From Duganella sp. BJB480 (GTDB lineage Bacteria; Pseudomonadota; Gammaproteobacteria; Burkholderiales; Burkholderiaceae_D), in the NCBI GenBank assembly GCA_003416985.1, contig QVIN01000002.1, positions 248,001 to 312,000 on the forward strand: DNA of 64,000 nucleotides, written 5' to 3'. The stretch's first letter is position 1. Each line of letters opens with the position of its first letter. The notes under the pieces were generated by a model, which saw only the letters and a program-made list of their open reading frames with translations, had not been told where the DNA came from and searched no databases. The translations under genes were made by a program, and so were the position numbers. Positions 1 through 8,150 of this stretch are shown one piece after another.

Positions 1-254
1 CCGCGCTGCGCGAACGGGTGCGCTTCGCCCAGGTCAATTTGAACCAGGCCTTGCCGTCACTGGGGACGTTCGACGCCATCTTCCTGCGCAACGTGATGAT
101 TTACTTCAGTCCGGACACCAAGCGGCAGGTGGTGGCCCGCGTGCTGTCGCTGCTGCGCCCGGGCGGGCTGTTTTGCATCGGCCGCTCGGAAAGCCTGAAC
201 GACATCAGCGATGCGGTGCAGCCGGTGGCGCCGTCGGTGTTCCGCAAGCCCTGA
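1..254 (+). CDS. cheR: CheR-type chemotaxis protein methyltransferase, C-terminal fragment
   Basis: The 5' end lies outside the window, and 83 in-frame residues remain before the TGA. The stretch FDAIFLRNVMIYF followed by a loop and the segment RPGGLFCIGRSESL matches the end of the SAM-dependent methyltransferase domain of CheR, where the N(V/I)xIYF motif lies near the SAM site. CheR methylates glutamates on chemoreceptors. The protein ends with FRKP, as many CheR proteins do. Nothing can be said about the N-terminal domain or operon partners because they are upstream. The next gene follows after about 100 bases on the same strand but is functionally unrelated. Confidence 0.8.
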   Translation, partial: ALRERVRFAQVNLNQALPSLGTFDAIFLRNVMIYFSPDTKRQVVARVLSLLRPGGLFCIGRSESLNDISDAVQPVAPSVFRKP

Positions 255-354
255 GCGCGCCGGCGACTCGCACGATTGACGCACCACATGGCCGGTGCGG
301 GGAGATCATCTAGTCTGGGATGGCTGGACCGATCCACCCACCGGAGCATACGCC

Positions 355-1467
355 ATGTCACGCTTGATTCCCCTTCTACTGCTGACGCTGGCCGCTGCCA
401 GCACCCAGGCCGCCCCGCGCTACAACGTTGTCGACCTCGGCGGCAGCGACAGCAGCGCCTACGCCATCAACAGCCTGGGCCTGGTGGCCGGCGCTGAATA
501 CAGCCCGTCCGGCGTGCCGCAGGCGGCGCTGTTCCACGACGGCATCATCACCCGCCTGGGCACGCTGGGCGGCGCCAGCAGCACGGCCACCGGTATCAAT
601 GCCTATGGGCAGCTGGTCGGCGGCGCCACCGATGCGGACGGGCTCCGGCGCGCCTTCCTCTACGCCAACGGCGCCATGCGCGACCTCGGCACGCTGGGCG
701 GCGCCGAAGCCGAGGCCAGGCGCATCAACGACGCCGGCCAGATCGTCGGCAGCGCCGCCAATGCGGACAACCTGTGGCACGCCTTCCTGTATTCGGGCGG
801 CGGCATGCGCGACCTCGGCACGCTCGGCGGCGAAATCAGCAACGCCTTCGACATCAACGTCCACGGCCAGGTGGCCGGCAACGCGGCCATCAGCGACGCC
901 ATCGCCTTCCACGCCGTCCAAGCCTTCCTGTACGAAGGCGCGGCGCTGCGGGACCTGGGCACCTTCGGCGGCACCAACAGCGCCGCCTGGAGCCTGAACG
1001 ACGCCGGCCACGCGGTCGGCTACGCGGCCGTCGCCGACGACGCGGCCGACCACGCCTTCCTGTACGCCAACGGCGCCATGCACGACCTCGGCACGCTGGG
1101 CGGCACTTACAGCTTCGCCGCCGGCATCAACAACGCGGACCAGGTGGTGGGCGTCTCCAACATCGCGGGCGATGGCGGCAGCAGCGGCTTTCTCTACAGC
1201 GGCGGCGTGATGCTGGACCTGAACACGCTGATCGATCCGGCCACCGGCTGGCGCATCAACGACGCCCACGACATCAACGACCATCAGCAGATCGCCGCCA
1301 CCGGCTGCAGGGCCGGCGTCTGCCGCGCGCTGCGGCTGGACCTGGCCGCAGCGGTGCCCGAACCCGCCACGTGGCTGACGCTGTCGGCGGGGCTGGGCCT
1401 GCTGGGCCTGGCCGCCCGCAACAGCCGGCGTGCCGCAAGCGAGGGCGATATCGCCGCCGGCGTATAG
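355..1467 (+). CDS. Secreted HAF-repeat protein with PEP-CTERM sorting signal
   Basis: The protein has 370 residues. The ATG at 355 is chosen because CCGGAG lies about 8 bases upstream and a signal peptide (LIPLLLLTLAAASTQA) follows directly; an earlier GTG at 295 would place about 20 odd residues before it. The body is built of about seven imperfect units of roughly 45 residues, each with a D/RLGTLGG or DLGTFGG core followed by an A-x-x-IN-x-x-GQ-V-G segment and an AFLY strand. This is the extracellular HAF repeat pattern. The C-terminus has VPEPATW, a hydrophobic helix and a basic RNSRR tail, which is the PEP-CTERM/exosortase signal linked to export and exopolysaccharide. No exosortase gene is visible here. 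The role is unknown, probably cell surface or matrix. Confidence 0.8.
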   Translation: MSRLIPLLLLTLAAASTQAAPRYNVVDLGGSDSSAYAINSLGLVAGAEYSPSGVPQAALFHDGIITRLGTLGGASSTATGINAYGQLVGGATDADGLRRAFLYANGAMRDLGTLGGAEAEARRINDAGQIVGSAANADNLWHAFLYSGGGMRDLGTLGGEISNAFDINVHGQVAGNAAISDAIAFHAVQAFLYEGAALRDLGTFGGTNSAAWSLNDAGHAVGYAAVADDAADHAFLYANGAMHDLGTLGGTYSFAAGINNADQVVGVSNIAGDGGSSGFLYSGGVMLDLNTLIDPATGWRINDAHDINDHQQIAATGCRAGVCRALRLDLAAAVPEPATWLTLSAGLGLLGLAARNSRRAASEGDIAAGV

Positions 1468-1475
1468 CGGCTATC

Positions 1476-1500
1476 GGCGCGGCAAGGCCACAGCCGCGCC
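1476..1500 (+). terminator. GC-rich hairpin after the HAF gene
   Basis: A perfect 8-bp stem (GGCGCGGC / GCCGCGCC) with a 9-base loop lies just after the stop of the HAF protein gene. There is no T-run, so if it stops transcription it is not a classical intrinsic terminator. It may only shape the 3' end of the mRNA. Confidence 0.35.
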
Positions 1501-1538
1501 TCCCTCACGTAGGATGCGCTCTCAACCTGGAGACTCCT

Positions 1539-1916
1539 ATGGACAACGCACGCTTCAACGCCGAACAACTGGCGGTGCTGGAACCGATACAAAACTACTT
1601 CCAGGGCCACGCCCGGGACGACGCCGACTTCATGCGCAAGGCCTTCCTGCCGACCGCCCACATCGAATCGATGCGCGAAGGCGTGTTCACGTCGTGGCCG
1701 CTGGAGGTGTATTGCGAACGCTTCAAGCGCACGCCGGCCGCCGACGAGGCGCAGCGCCGCCGCACAACCGACTGGATCGAGGTGCACGGCAACGCCGCCT
1801 GCGCCCGCATCACGCTGGAGCACGGCGCGACGACCTTCGTCGATTACTTCGTCCTGCTCAAGACCGCGGAAGGCTGGAAGATCGCCAACAAGGCCTTCCA
1901 CGGCCAGGCCGCCTGA
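1539..1916 (+). CDS. NTF2-fold (SnoaL/lumazine-binding-like) protein
   Basis: The protein has 125 residues and no signal peptide. The layout is a first helix (ExQLAVLEPIQNYFQGHARDD), FMRKAFLPTAHI, and a final beta sheet ending GWKIANKAFHG. This is typical of the putative lumazine-binding / NTF2-like family, where the last strand W-K-I-x-N-K is diagnostic. Members are small cone-shaped dimers; some are enzymes, but many have no known role. The start at 1539 follows a CTGGAG sequence 8 bases upstream. It stands alone between the HAF gene and a convergent sensor kinase, so its substrate cannot be inferred. Confidence 0.7.
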   Translation: MDNARFNAEQLAVLEPIQNYFQGHARDDADFMRKAFLPTAHIESMREGVFTSWPLEVYCERFKRTPAADEAQRRRTTDWIEVHGNAACARITLEHGATTFVDYFVLLKTAEGWKIANKAFHGQAA

Positions 1917-1922
1917 CGTCCT

Positions 1923-3008
1923 TCAACTGACGGCCGGGCCGGGAATCGGCATCGGCCACGCGATCTCGAACATCGCCCCGCCGGCGTCGCCGCGCCGGTA
2001 CGAGGCCACGCCGCCGTGCGCCTCGGCGATGGCGCGCACCACGGCCAGGCCCAGCCCGCTGCCGCCGACGGCGCCGGCGCGCGCATGCTCGCCCCGGTGG
2101 AAGGCCAGGAACAGCTTGCCCTCCAGCTCCTCATCGATGCCGGGACCGGCGTCCTCCACCTGCAGCAGATACTGCGCGCCCAGCACCCGCGTGCGGATGT
2201 GGATGACGCCGGGATCGGCGTAGCGTCCCGCGTTGTCGAGCAAGGCCAGCAGGATCTGCCGCATGCGCGCGCCGTCGCAGCAGATGCGCCCTTCCGCCAG
2301 GTCCAGCGCCAGCTGGTAGCCGGCCGCCTCCATCTGCGGCGCCAGCAGGTGCGCCACGTCGCGGATGGCGCCGGCCAGGTCGCAGTCGGCCAGCTCCAGC
2401 TTCAGGTGGCCGCTGTCGAACATGCTCAGCATCCGCAAGTCGTCGATCAGGCGCGACAGGCCTTCCACCTGATGCAGCAGGCCGCGGAACTGTTTTTCAT
2501 CCGGCTCGAACACGCCCTCGGCCAGGCCCTGCAGGCGGCCGCGCAGGATCGTCACCGGCGTGCGCAGCTCGTGGGCGATGGCGGCGTTCCACGTCACCAT
2601 CTCGCGCTCCATGCGCTGCAGGCGTTCCGCCATCGCGTTGAAGTCGTCGACCAGCAAGGCGGTCTCGCCCAGCGAACGGTCGCCGGCCACGGCGCGCGCG
2701 GCCAGGTCGCCGTGCGCCACGCGGCGCACGCTGTCAGCCACCGAATTCAGCGGCGCCAGGATGCGCCGCGCCAGCCGCGCCGACGCCCACACCGCGAACA
2801 CCAGCGCGACCATCGTCACCGACGCCATCCAGATCCATTCGGTGCTGGTGGGGATCATGTCGGTGGGGCCGGACAGCAGGTCCGGCCGGTACTCGATCAC
2901 CAGCGCGTAGAACACGTAGGAGCCCAGCAGCACGACCAGCGTCATGCCCAGCGACACGGCCAGCATGGCCAGCGTGATCTGCCGGTTCAGGCCGGGACCG
3001 CGCATCAT
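1923..3008 (-). CDS. Sensor histidine kinase of AdeS/BaeS type
   Basis: The kinase has 361 residues, with TM1 at about 12-35, a very short periplasmic loop of about 20 residues, TM2 at about 58-78, then HAMP, a dimerisation domain with H146 in AAIAHELRTPVTILRG, an N box (LLDNAGRYAD), a G1 box (DAGPGID) and a G2 box (GSGLGLAVV). The tiny sensor loop suggests membrane or intramembrane sensing, as in AdeS/BaeS envelope-stress kinases. Its ATG overlaps the stop of the response regulator by 4 bases (ATGA), so the two are translationally coupled. The pair is divergent from an RND efflux operon, which is its likely target. Confidence 0.88.
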   Translation of the reverse strand: MMRGPGLNRQITLAMLAVSLGMTLVVLLGSYVFYALVIEYRPDLLSGPTDMIPTSTEWIWMASVTMVALVFAVWASARLARRILAPLNSVADSVRRVAHGDLAARAVAGDRSLGETALLVDDFNAMAERLQRMEREMVTWNAAIAHELRTPVTILRGRLQGLAEGVFEPDEKQFRGLLHQVEGLSRLIDDLRMLSMFDSGHLKLELADCDLAGAIRDVAHLLAPQMEAAGYQLALDLAEGRICCDGARMRQILLALLDNAGRYADPGVIHIRTRVLGAQYLLQVEDAGPGIDEELEGKLFLAFHRGEHARAGAVGGSGLGLAVVRAIAEAHGGVASYRRGDAGGAMFEIAWPMPIPGPAVS

Positions 3009-3718
3009 TCGGCGTCCTCCAGCCGGTAGCCGACGCCGCGCAGGCTGGTCAGCACGCCGGTCAGGCCGCTGTCCTCCAGCTTCTTGCGCAGCTTGCTGAC
3101 GTGGCTGTCCACCGTGCGCTCCAACGCGTTACCCTCCGGCAGACAGGCCGCCAGCAACTCGCTGCGCGTGAACACCCGCTTGGGCGCGCGCGCCATGTGG
3201 GTCAGCAGGCGGAACTCGGTCAGCGTCAGGTTCAGCGGCGCGCGCTGGCCGTCCACCTCGGCGCTGGCCTGGTAGGTCTCCAGGTCGATCTCCAGCTGGC
3301 CGCAGCGCAGCACGCCCGCCGCCGGGCCGATGCTGCGCGCGGCGGCGCGGCGCAGCACGGCGCCCACGCGCGCGGCCACCTCGGCCGGGTTGAAGGGCTT
3401 GACCACGTAATCGTCGGCGCCGATGCGCAGGCCCATCAGCTTGTCGATGTCCTGGTCGTGCGCGGTCAGCATAATCACCGGCGTATCGCCGCGCAGGCGC
3501 AGTTCGGCCAGCACCTTCCAGCCGTCCACGCGCGGCATCTGCACATCGAGCAGCACCAGGTCCGGTTTCAGCGACAGGTGCAGGTCGAGCGCGATGCGGC
3601 CATCGGCCGCGTGCACGGTGCGCAGGCCGTCGCGGGCCAGGTAGGCTTGCAGGATTTGGGCGATTTCGGATTCGTCTTCGGCGATGAGTACCAGCGGGGT
3701 TCCGGCAGAACTAGACAT
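3005..3718 (-). CDS. OmpR-family response regulator of AdeR/BaeR type
   Basis: The protein has 237 residues. The receiver domain has the acidic pair in IAEDE, phospho-acceptor D58 in LVLLDVQMP, a threonine in MLTAHDQD and the lysine in VVKPFNP. A winged-helix DNA-binding domain follows (LTEFRLLTHMARAPKRVFTRSELL ... SHVSKLRKKLE). The string DQDIDKLMGLRIGADDYVVKPFNP closely resembles AdeR, the activator of adeABC, and BaeR. It precedes its kinase and is divergent from an RND operon across 130 bases that carry a tandem TCTCCAT repeat, the likely operator. Confidence 0.88.
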   Translation of the reverse strand: MSSSAGTPLVLIAEDESEIAQILQAYLARDGLRTVHAADGRIALDLHLSLKPDLVLLDVQMPRVDGWKVLAELRLRGDTPVIMLTAHDQDIDKLMGLRIGADDYVVKPFNPAEVAARVGAVLRRAAARSIGPAAGVLRCGQLEIDLETYQASAEVDGQRAPLNLTLTEFRLLTHMARAPKRVFTRSELLAACLPEGNALERTVDSHVSKLRKKLEDSGLTGVLTSLRGVGYRLEDAE

Positions 3719-3742
3719 GAATGGCTTGAAAATAAGTAACGA

Positions 3743-3760
3743 TCTCCATCATATCTCCAT
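3743..3760 (+). promoter_or_regulatory. Tandem TCTCCAT direct repeat, candidate AdeR/BaeR operator
   Basis: TCTCCAT occurs at 3743-3749 and again at 3754-3760, 11 bases apart, which is one helical turn. It lies between the divergent response-regulator and RND efflux genes. OmpR-family regulators bind direct repeats at this spacing, and TCTCCAT is the core of the published E. coli BaeR box. The assignment to this regulator is an inference from position and family. Confidence 0.55.
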
Positions 3761-3848
3761 ATTTCCTCAATAGATAGGCCACGTTGGCTGGTTAAAGTCG
3801 CTAGTCCTGCATTCCCTCACGGAGGGAAAACACTTTGGACGACCAGCT

Positions 3849-5000
3849 ATGCACATCAAGCACTTCAACCTCAAGGCCCTGCCGGCGCTGCTGTCCGGGC
3901 TCACCCTTCTGACCCTGGCCGCCTGCCACCAGGCGCCGCCCGACGAAACGCCGCCGCCGGCCAAGGTGTCGGCGCTGACGGTCGACGCTGGCCCGGTGGA
4001 ACTGGCCGAAGACCTGCCCGGCCGCGTCACCGCCTTCCGCACGGCGGAGATCCGGCCGCAGGTGGGCGGCATCATCCAGCGCCGCCTGTTCGAGCAAGGC
4101 GCCGAAGTGAAGGCCGGCGCGCCGCTGTTCCAGATCCACACCGCGCCCTTCCAGGCCGAGGCCGACACAGCCGCCGCCGCGCTGCAACGCGCCGAGGCGG
4201 CGTTGGTGCGCGCCAAAATCCAGGCCGAACGCATCCGCCCGCTGGTGCTGGCCGACGCCGTCAGCCAGCAAACCTACGACGACGCCGTCTCCCAGCGCGA
4301 CCAGGCCCAGGCCGAGGTGGCGCAGGCCAAGGCCACGCTGGCGCGCCGCCGGCTCGACCTCGGCTACGCGACCGTGACGGCGCCGATCTCCGGCCGCATC
4401 GGCGAGGAGCTGGTGACCGAGGGCGCGCTGGTGGCGCAGACCGACGCCACGCCGATGGCGCGGGTGCAGCAGATCGACCAGGTGTATGTGGACGTGCGCC
4501 AGCCGGCCTCGATGCTGCGCACGCTGCGCGGCGACGCCGCCCATCCGCCCAAGGCCCGCATCCTCGACGGCAGCGGCAAGGACTACGGCCTGGAGGCCCG
4601 CATCCTGTTCTCCGGCATCAACGTCGATGCCGGCACCGGCGACATGGTGCTACGCATCCTCGTCGCCAACCCGGACCGCCAGCTGCTGCCCGGCATGTTC
4701 GTGCGCGCGCGCATCGCCCGCATGGCCGACGCCGACGGCATCCTGGTGCCGCAGCAGGCCGTGCTGCACGCCGGCGCCACCCGCGTGTGGGTGCTGGACC
4801 CCGGCAACAAGGCCACGCTGCGCGAGGTCAAGCTAGGCGGCCTGGTCGGCCACAACTACCTGGTCACCAAGGGCTTGAAGGCCGGCGAACGCATCGCCGT
4901 CGAGGGCCTGGACCGCATCCAGCCCGACGCCAAGCTGGACATCACGCCATGGAAGCGCGACACCGCCACCGCCATGGCCGGCGCGCCGGCGCACCGCTAA
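3849..5000 (+). CDS. RND efflux periplasmic adaptor (AcrA/MexA/AdeA type)
   Basis: The protein has 383 residues and begins with a lipoprotein signal (LTLLTLAAC, lipid-modified C26), so it is probably anchored in the inner membrane. The usual order follows: beta-barrel start (VELAEDLPGRVTAFRTAEIRPQVGGII), lipoyl half, alpha-helical hairpin (residues about 100-170, A/E/Q rich), second lipoyl half (YATVTAPISGRIGEELVTEGALV) and a membrane-proximal domain ending in DRIQPDAKLDITPW. The adaptor links pump and outer-membrane channel. The pump gene follows after 18 bases. It is the first gene of a three-gene operon divergent from an AdeRS-like system. Confidence 0.93.
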   Translation: MHIKHFNLKALPALLSGLTLLTLAACHQAPPDETPPPAKVSALTVDAGPVELAEDLPGRVTAFRTAEIRPQVGGIIQRRLFEQGAEVKAGAPLFQIHTAPFQAEADTAAAALQRAEAALVRAKIQAERIRPLVLADAVSQQTYDDAVSQRDQAQAEVAQAKATLARRRLDLGYATVTAPISGRIGEELVTEGALVAQTDATPMARVQQIDQVYVDVRQPASMLRTLRGDAAHPPKARILDGSGKDYGLEARILFSGINVDAGTGDMVLRILVANPDRQLLPGMFVRARIARMADADGILVPQQAVLHAGATRVWVLDPGNKATLREVKLGGLVGHNYLVTKGLKAGERIAVEGLDRIQPDAKLDITPWKRDTATAMAGAPAHR

Positions 5001-5018
5001 TACTGCAAGGACTACGTC

Positions 5019-8000
5019 ATGCCACAATTTTTCATCGACCGCCCGGTGTTCGGCTGGGTGATCGCCATCTTCATCGTGCTGTTCGGACTGATCGCCATCC
5101 CGCAGTTGCCGGTTGAGCGCTATCCGTCCGTGGCGCCGCCCAGCGTCAGCATCTCCGCCAGCTACCCCGGCGCCACGCCGCAGACCATGAACGACGCGGT
5201 GGTCAGCCAGATTGAACGCGAACTGTCCAGCGTGAAGAACCTGCTGTACTTCGAATCGTCGGCCGACACCTCCGGCTCGGCGCAGATCACCGCCACCTTC
5301 AAGCCCGGCACCAATCCCGAGCTGGCGCAGGTGGACGTGCAGAACCGCCTCAAGTCGGTCGAGCCGCGCCTGCCGCAGGCGGTGCGCCAGAACGGCCTGT
5401 CGGTCGAATCGGCCGGCTCCGGCTTCCTGATGATCGTCGGCCTGAGCGCCAGCAACGGCAAGTACGACGAGATCGAACTGGCCGACTACATGGCCCGCAA
5501 CGTGGTCGAGGAACTGCGCCGCATTCCCGGCGTGGGCCGCGTGCAGCTGTTCGGCGCCGAAAAGGCGATGCGTATCTGGGTCGATCCGGACAAGCTGGTC
5601 TCGTACAAGCTGACCATGACGGACCTGGCCACAGCGGTGGCGCAGCAGAACGCGCAGATCGCCCCCGGCCGCGTCGGCGACACGCCGGCGCTGGCGGGCC
5701 AGCGCGTGTCGATCCCGCTGACCGTGCAGGGGCAATTGCGGACGCCGGAGGAATTCGCCGCCATCGTCCTGCGCGCCAACCTGGACGGCTCCAAGGTCGT
5801 CATGGGCGACGTCGCCCGCGTCGAGCTGGGCGCGCAGAACTACGCCAGCGCCACGCGCGAGAACGGCCGCGCCGCCACCGGCGCCGCCGTGCAGCTGTCG
5901 CCGGGCGCCAACGCGGTCAAGACGGCGCAGGCCGTGCGCGAACGCATGCATGAGCTGAGCAAGACGCTGCCGGCCGGGATCAGCTACTCGGTGCCGTTCG
6001 ACACCGCGCCCTTCGTCAAGATCTCCATCGAAAAAGTGGTGCACACGCTGCTGGAGGCGATGGTGCTGGTGTTCCTGGTCATGTACCTGTTCCTGCAAAA
6101 GATACGCTACACGCTGATCCCGGCCATCGTCGCGCCGATCGCGCTGCTGGGCACCTTCGCGATCATGCTGTTGCTGGGCTTCTCGGTCAACGTGCTGACC
6201 ATGTTCGGCATGGTGCTGGCGATCGGCATCATCGTCGACGACGCCATCGTCGTGGTCGAGAACGTCGAACGGCTGATGGCCACCGAAGGCTTGTCGCCCA
6301 AGGCCGCCACCTCGAAGGCGATGCGCGAGATCACCGGCGCCGTCATCGGCATCACGCTGGTGCTGACGGCGGTGTTCATCCCGATGGCGCTGGCCACCGG
6401 TTCGGTGGGCGCGATCTACCGCCAGTTCACGCTGTCGATGGCGGTGTCCATCCTGTTCTCCGCCTTCCTGGCGCTGACGCTCACGCCGGCGCTGTGCGCC
6501 ACGCTGCTCAAGCCGATCGATCCGCTGCATCACGAGAAGACCGGCTTCTTCGGCTGGTTCAACCGCCGGTTCGAGCGCATGAACCAGCGCTATGAAAGCG
6601 GCGTCGCGCGCGTGATCAAGCGCTCGGGCCGCGTGATGCTGGTGTTCGCCGTACTGGTCGGCCTGCTGGCGTTCGCCTTCCGCGTGCTGCCGGCCTCCTT
6701 TCTGCCGGAGGAAGACCAGGGCTACTTCATCACCTCGATCCAGCTGCCGTCCGACGCCAGCACCGAACGCACGCTCGACATCGTCAAGAAGTACGAGGAC
6801 CACCTGGTCACGCGCAACGGCATCGCCAACAACCAATCGATCCTCGGCTGGAGCTTCACCGGCAGCGGTCCGAACGCCGCCATCGCCTTCACCATGCTGA
6901 AGGACTGGGACAAGCGCGACGGCGCCACCGTGCAGGAGGAAGTGGCGCTGGCCCAGGCCGCCATGTCGCAGACCACCGAGGGCATGGTGATGAGCGTGAT
7001 GCCGCCCGCCATCGACGATCTCGGCAACTCGTCGGGCTTCTCGCTGCGCCTGCAGGACCGCGCCAACCAGGGCGACGCCGCGCTCAAGGCCGCGCAGGGC
7101 AAGCTGCTGGAGCTGGCCGCCAAAAGCCCGCTGATCGTGGGCGCCTATCCCGAGGGCCTGCCCGACGGCACCAGCATCCAGCTCGATATCGACCGCCAGA
7201 AGGCCGAGGCGCTGGGCGTGGCCTTCACCAGCATCAGCGAGACGCTGTCGGCCGCGATGGGCTCGCAGTACGTGAACGACTTCCCGAACCGCGGCCGCAT
7301 GCAGCAGGTGATCATCCAGGCCGACGCCGGCACCCGCATGCAGCTGGACGACGTGCTGCGCCTGCACGTGCGCAACGCGGCCGGCGGCATGGTGCGCCTG
7401 AGCGAGGTGGTCACGCCGGTGTGGCGCGACATGCCGCTGCAGATGGTGCGCTACCAGGGCTATCCGGCCGCGCGCATCAGCGGCAGCGCGGCGCCCGGCA
7501 CGTCCAGCGGCGAGGCCATGGCGGAGATGGAACGGCTGGCGCGCCAGCTGCCGCCCGGCTTCGCCGTCGAGTGGAGCGGCATCTCGCTGCAGGAGAAGCA
7601 ATCGTCGGCGCAGGCGCCGATGCTGATGGCGCTGTCGATGCTGGTGGTGTTCCTGGTGCTGGCGGCGCTGTACGAAAGCTGGGCGATTCCGCTGTCGGTG
7701 ATGCTGGTGGTGCCGCTGGGCCTGATCGGCTGCGTGGCCGCCGTGATGGTACGCGGCATGCCGAACGACGTGTTCTTCAAGGTCGGCATGATCACCGTGA
7801 TCGGTCTGTCGGCCAAGAACGCGATCCTGATCATCGAGTTCGCCAAGCAGATGCATCAGGATGGCAAGGGCCTGGTCGAATCGGCCATCGAAGCGGCGCG
7901 CCTGCGGTTGCGGCCAATTTTGATGACCTCGCTGGCCTTCGCGCTGGGCGTGCTGCCGCTGATGCTGGCAGGCGGCGCCAGCTCCGAGACCCAGCACGCC

Positions 8001-8150
8001 ATCGGCACCGGCGTGTTCGGCGGCATGGTCAGCGCCACCTTGCTGGCGATCTTCTTCGTGCCGGTGTTTTATGTCTTTGTGTTGGGTCTGGTTGAACGGT
8101 TCGGCGCCAAGCGCCGGCCGGCGGCGGACCTCGTTGTGGAGCAAGCATGA
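5019..8150 (+). CDS. RND multidrug efflux pump, HAE-1 family (AcrB/MexB/AdeB type)
   Basis: The pump has 1043 residues, the usual HAE-1 length. It starts MPQFFIDRPVFGWVIAIFIVL (TM1), has the paired intramembrane aspartates D407/D408 in GIIVDDAIVVVENVERL (TM4), the PAT-rich start of the second half, and a final TM region around GMITVIGLSAKNAILIIEFA. These are the proton-relay and repeat features of drug/H+ antiporters that act as trimers in the inner membrane. The substrate range cannot be read from the sequence; the family exports lipophilic drugs, dyes and detergents. It sits between its adaptor and its outer-membrane channel, overlapping the latter by 4 bases. Confidence 0.95.
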   Translation: MPQFFIDRPVFGWVIAIFIVLFGLIAIPQLPVERYPSVAPPSVSISASYPGATPQTMNDAVVSQIERELSSVKNLLYFESSADTSGSAQITATFKPGTNPELAQVDVQNRLKSVEPRLPQAVRQNGLSVESAGSGFLMIVGLSASNGKYDEIELADYMARNVVEELRRIPGVGRVQLFGAEKAMRIWVDPDKLVSYKLTMTDLATAVAQQNAQIAPGRVGDTPALAGQRVSIPLTVQGQLRTPEEFAAIVLRANLDGSKVVMGDVARVELGAQNYASATRENGRAATGAAVQLSPGANAVKTAQAVRERMHELSKTLPAGISYSVPFDTAPFVKISIEKVVHTLLEAMVLVFLVMYLFLQKIRYTLIPAIVAPIALLGTFAIMLLLGFSVNVLTMFGMVLAIGIIVDDAIVVVENVERLMATEGLSPKAATSKAMREITGAVIGITLVLTAVFIPMALATGSVGAIYRQFTLSMAVSILFSAFLALTLTPALCATLLKPIDPLHHEKTGFFGWFNRRFERMNQRYESGVARVIKRSGRVMLVFAVLVGLLAFAFRVLPASFLPEEDQGYFITSIQLPSDASTERTLDIVKKYEDHLVTRNGIANNQSILGWSFTGSGPNAAIAFTMLKDWDKRDGATVQEEVALAQAAMSQTTEGMVMSVMPPAIDDLGNSSGFSLRLQDRANQGDAALKAAQGKLLELAAKSPLIVGAYPEGLPDGTSIQLDIDRQKAEALGVAFTSISETLSAAMGSQYVNDFPNRGRMQQVIIQADAGTRMQLDDVLRLHVRNAAGGMVRLSEVVTPVWRDMPLQMVRYQGYPAARISGSAAPGTSSGEAMAEMERLARQLPPGFAVEWSGISLQEKQSSAQAPMLMALSMLVVFLVLAALYESWAIPLSVMLVVPLGLIGCVAAVMVRGMPNDVFFKVGMITVIGLSAKNAILIIEFAKQMHQDGKGLVESAIEAARLRLRPILMTSLAFALGVLPLMLAGGASSETQHAIGTGVFGGMVSATLLAIFFVPVFYVFVLGLVERFGAKRRPAADLVVEQA

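Noticed and set aside
544..1110. Repeated DNA around GGCACGCTGGGCGGC as a possible DNA repeat element
   Set aside because: The repeats are in frame and encode the LGTLGG cores of the HAF protein, so they are protein repeats.
4833..8144. Very long open frame on the - strand opposite the RND pump
   Set aside because: It mirrors the pump gene codon for codon, is dominated by His, Gln, Arg, Asp and Gly, has no recognisable motif, and is explained by the high GC third positions of the real gene.
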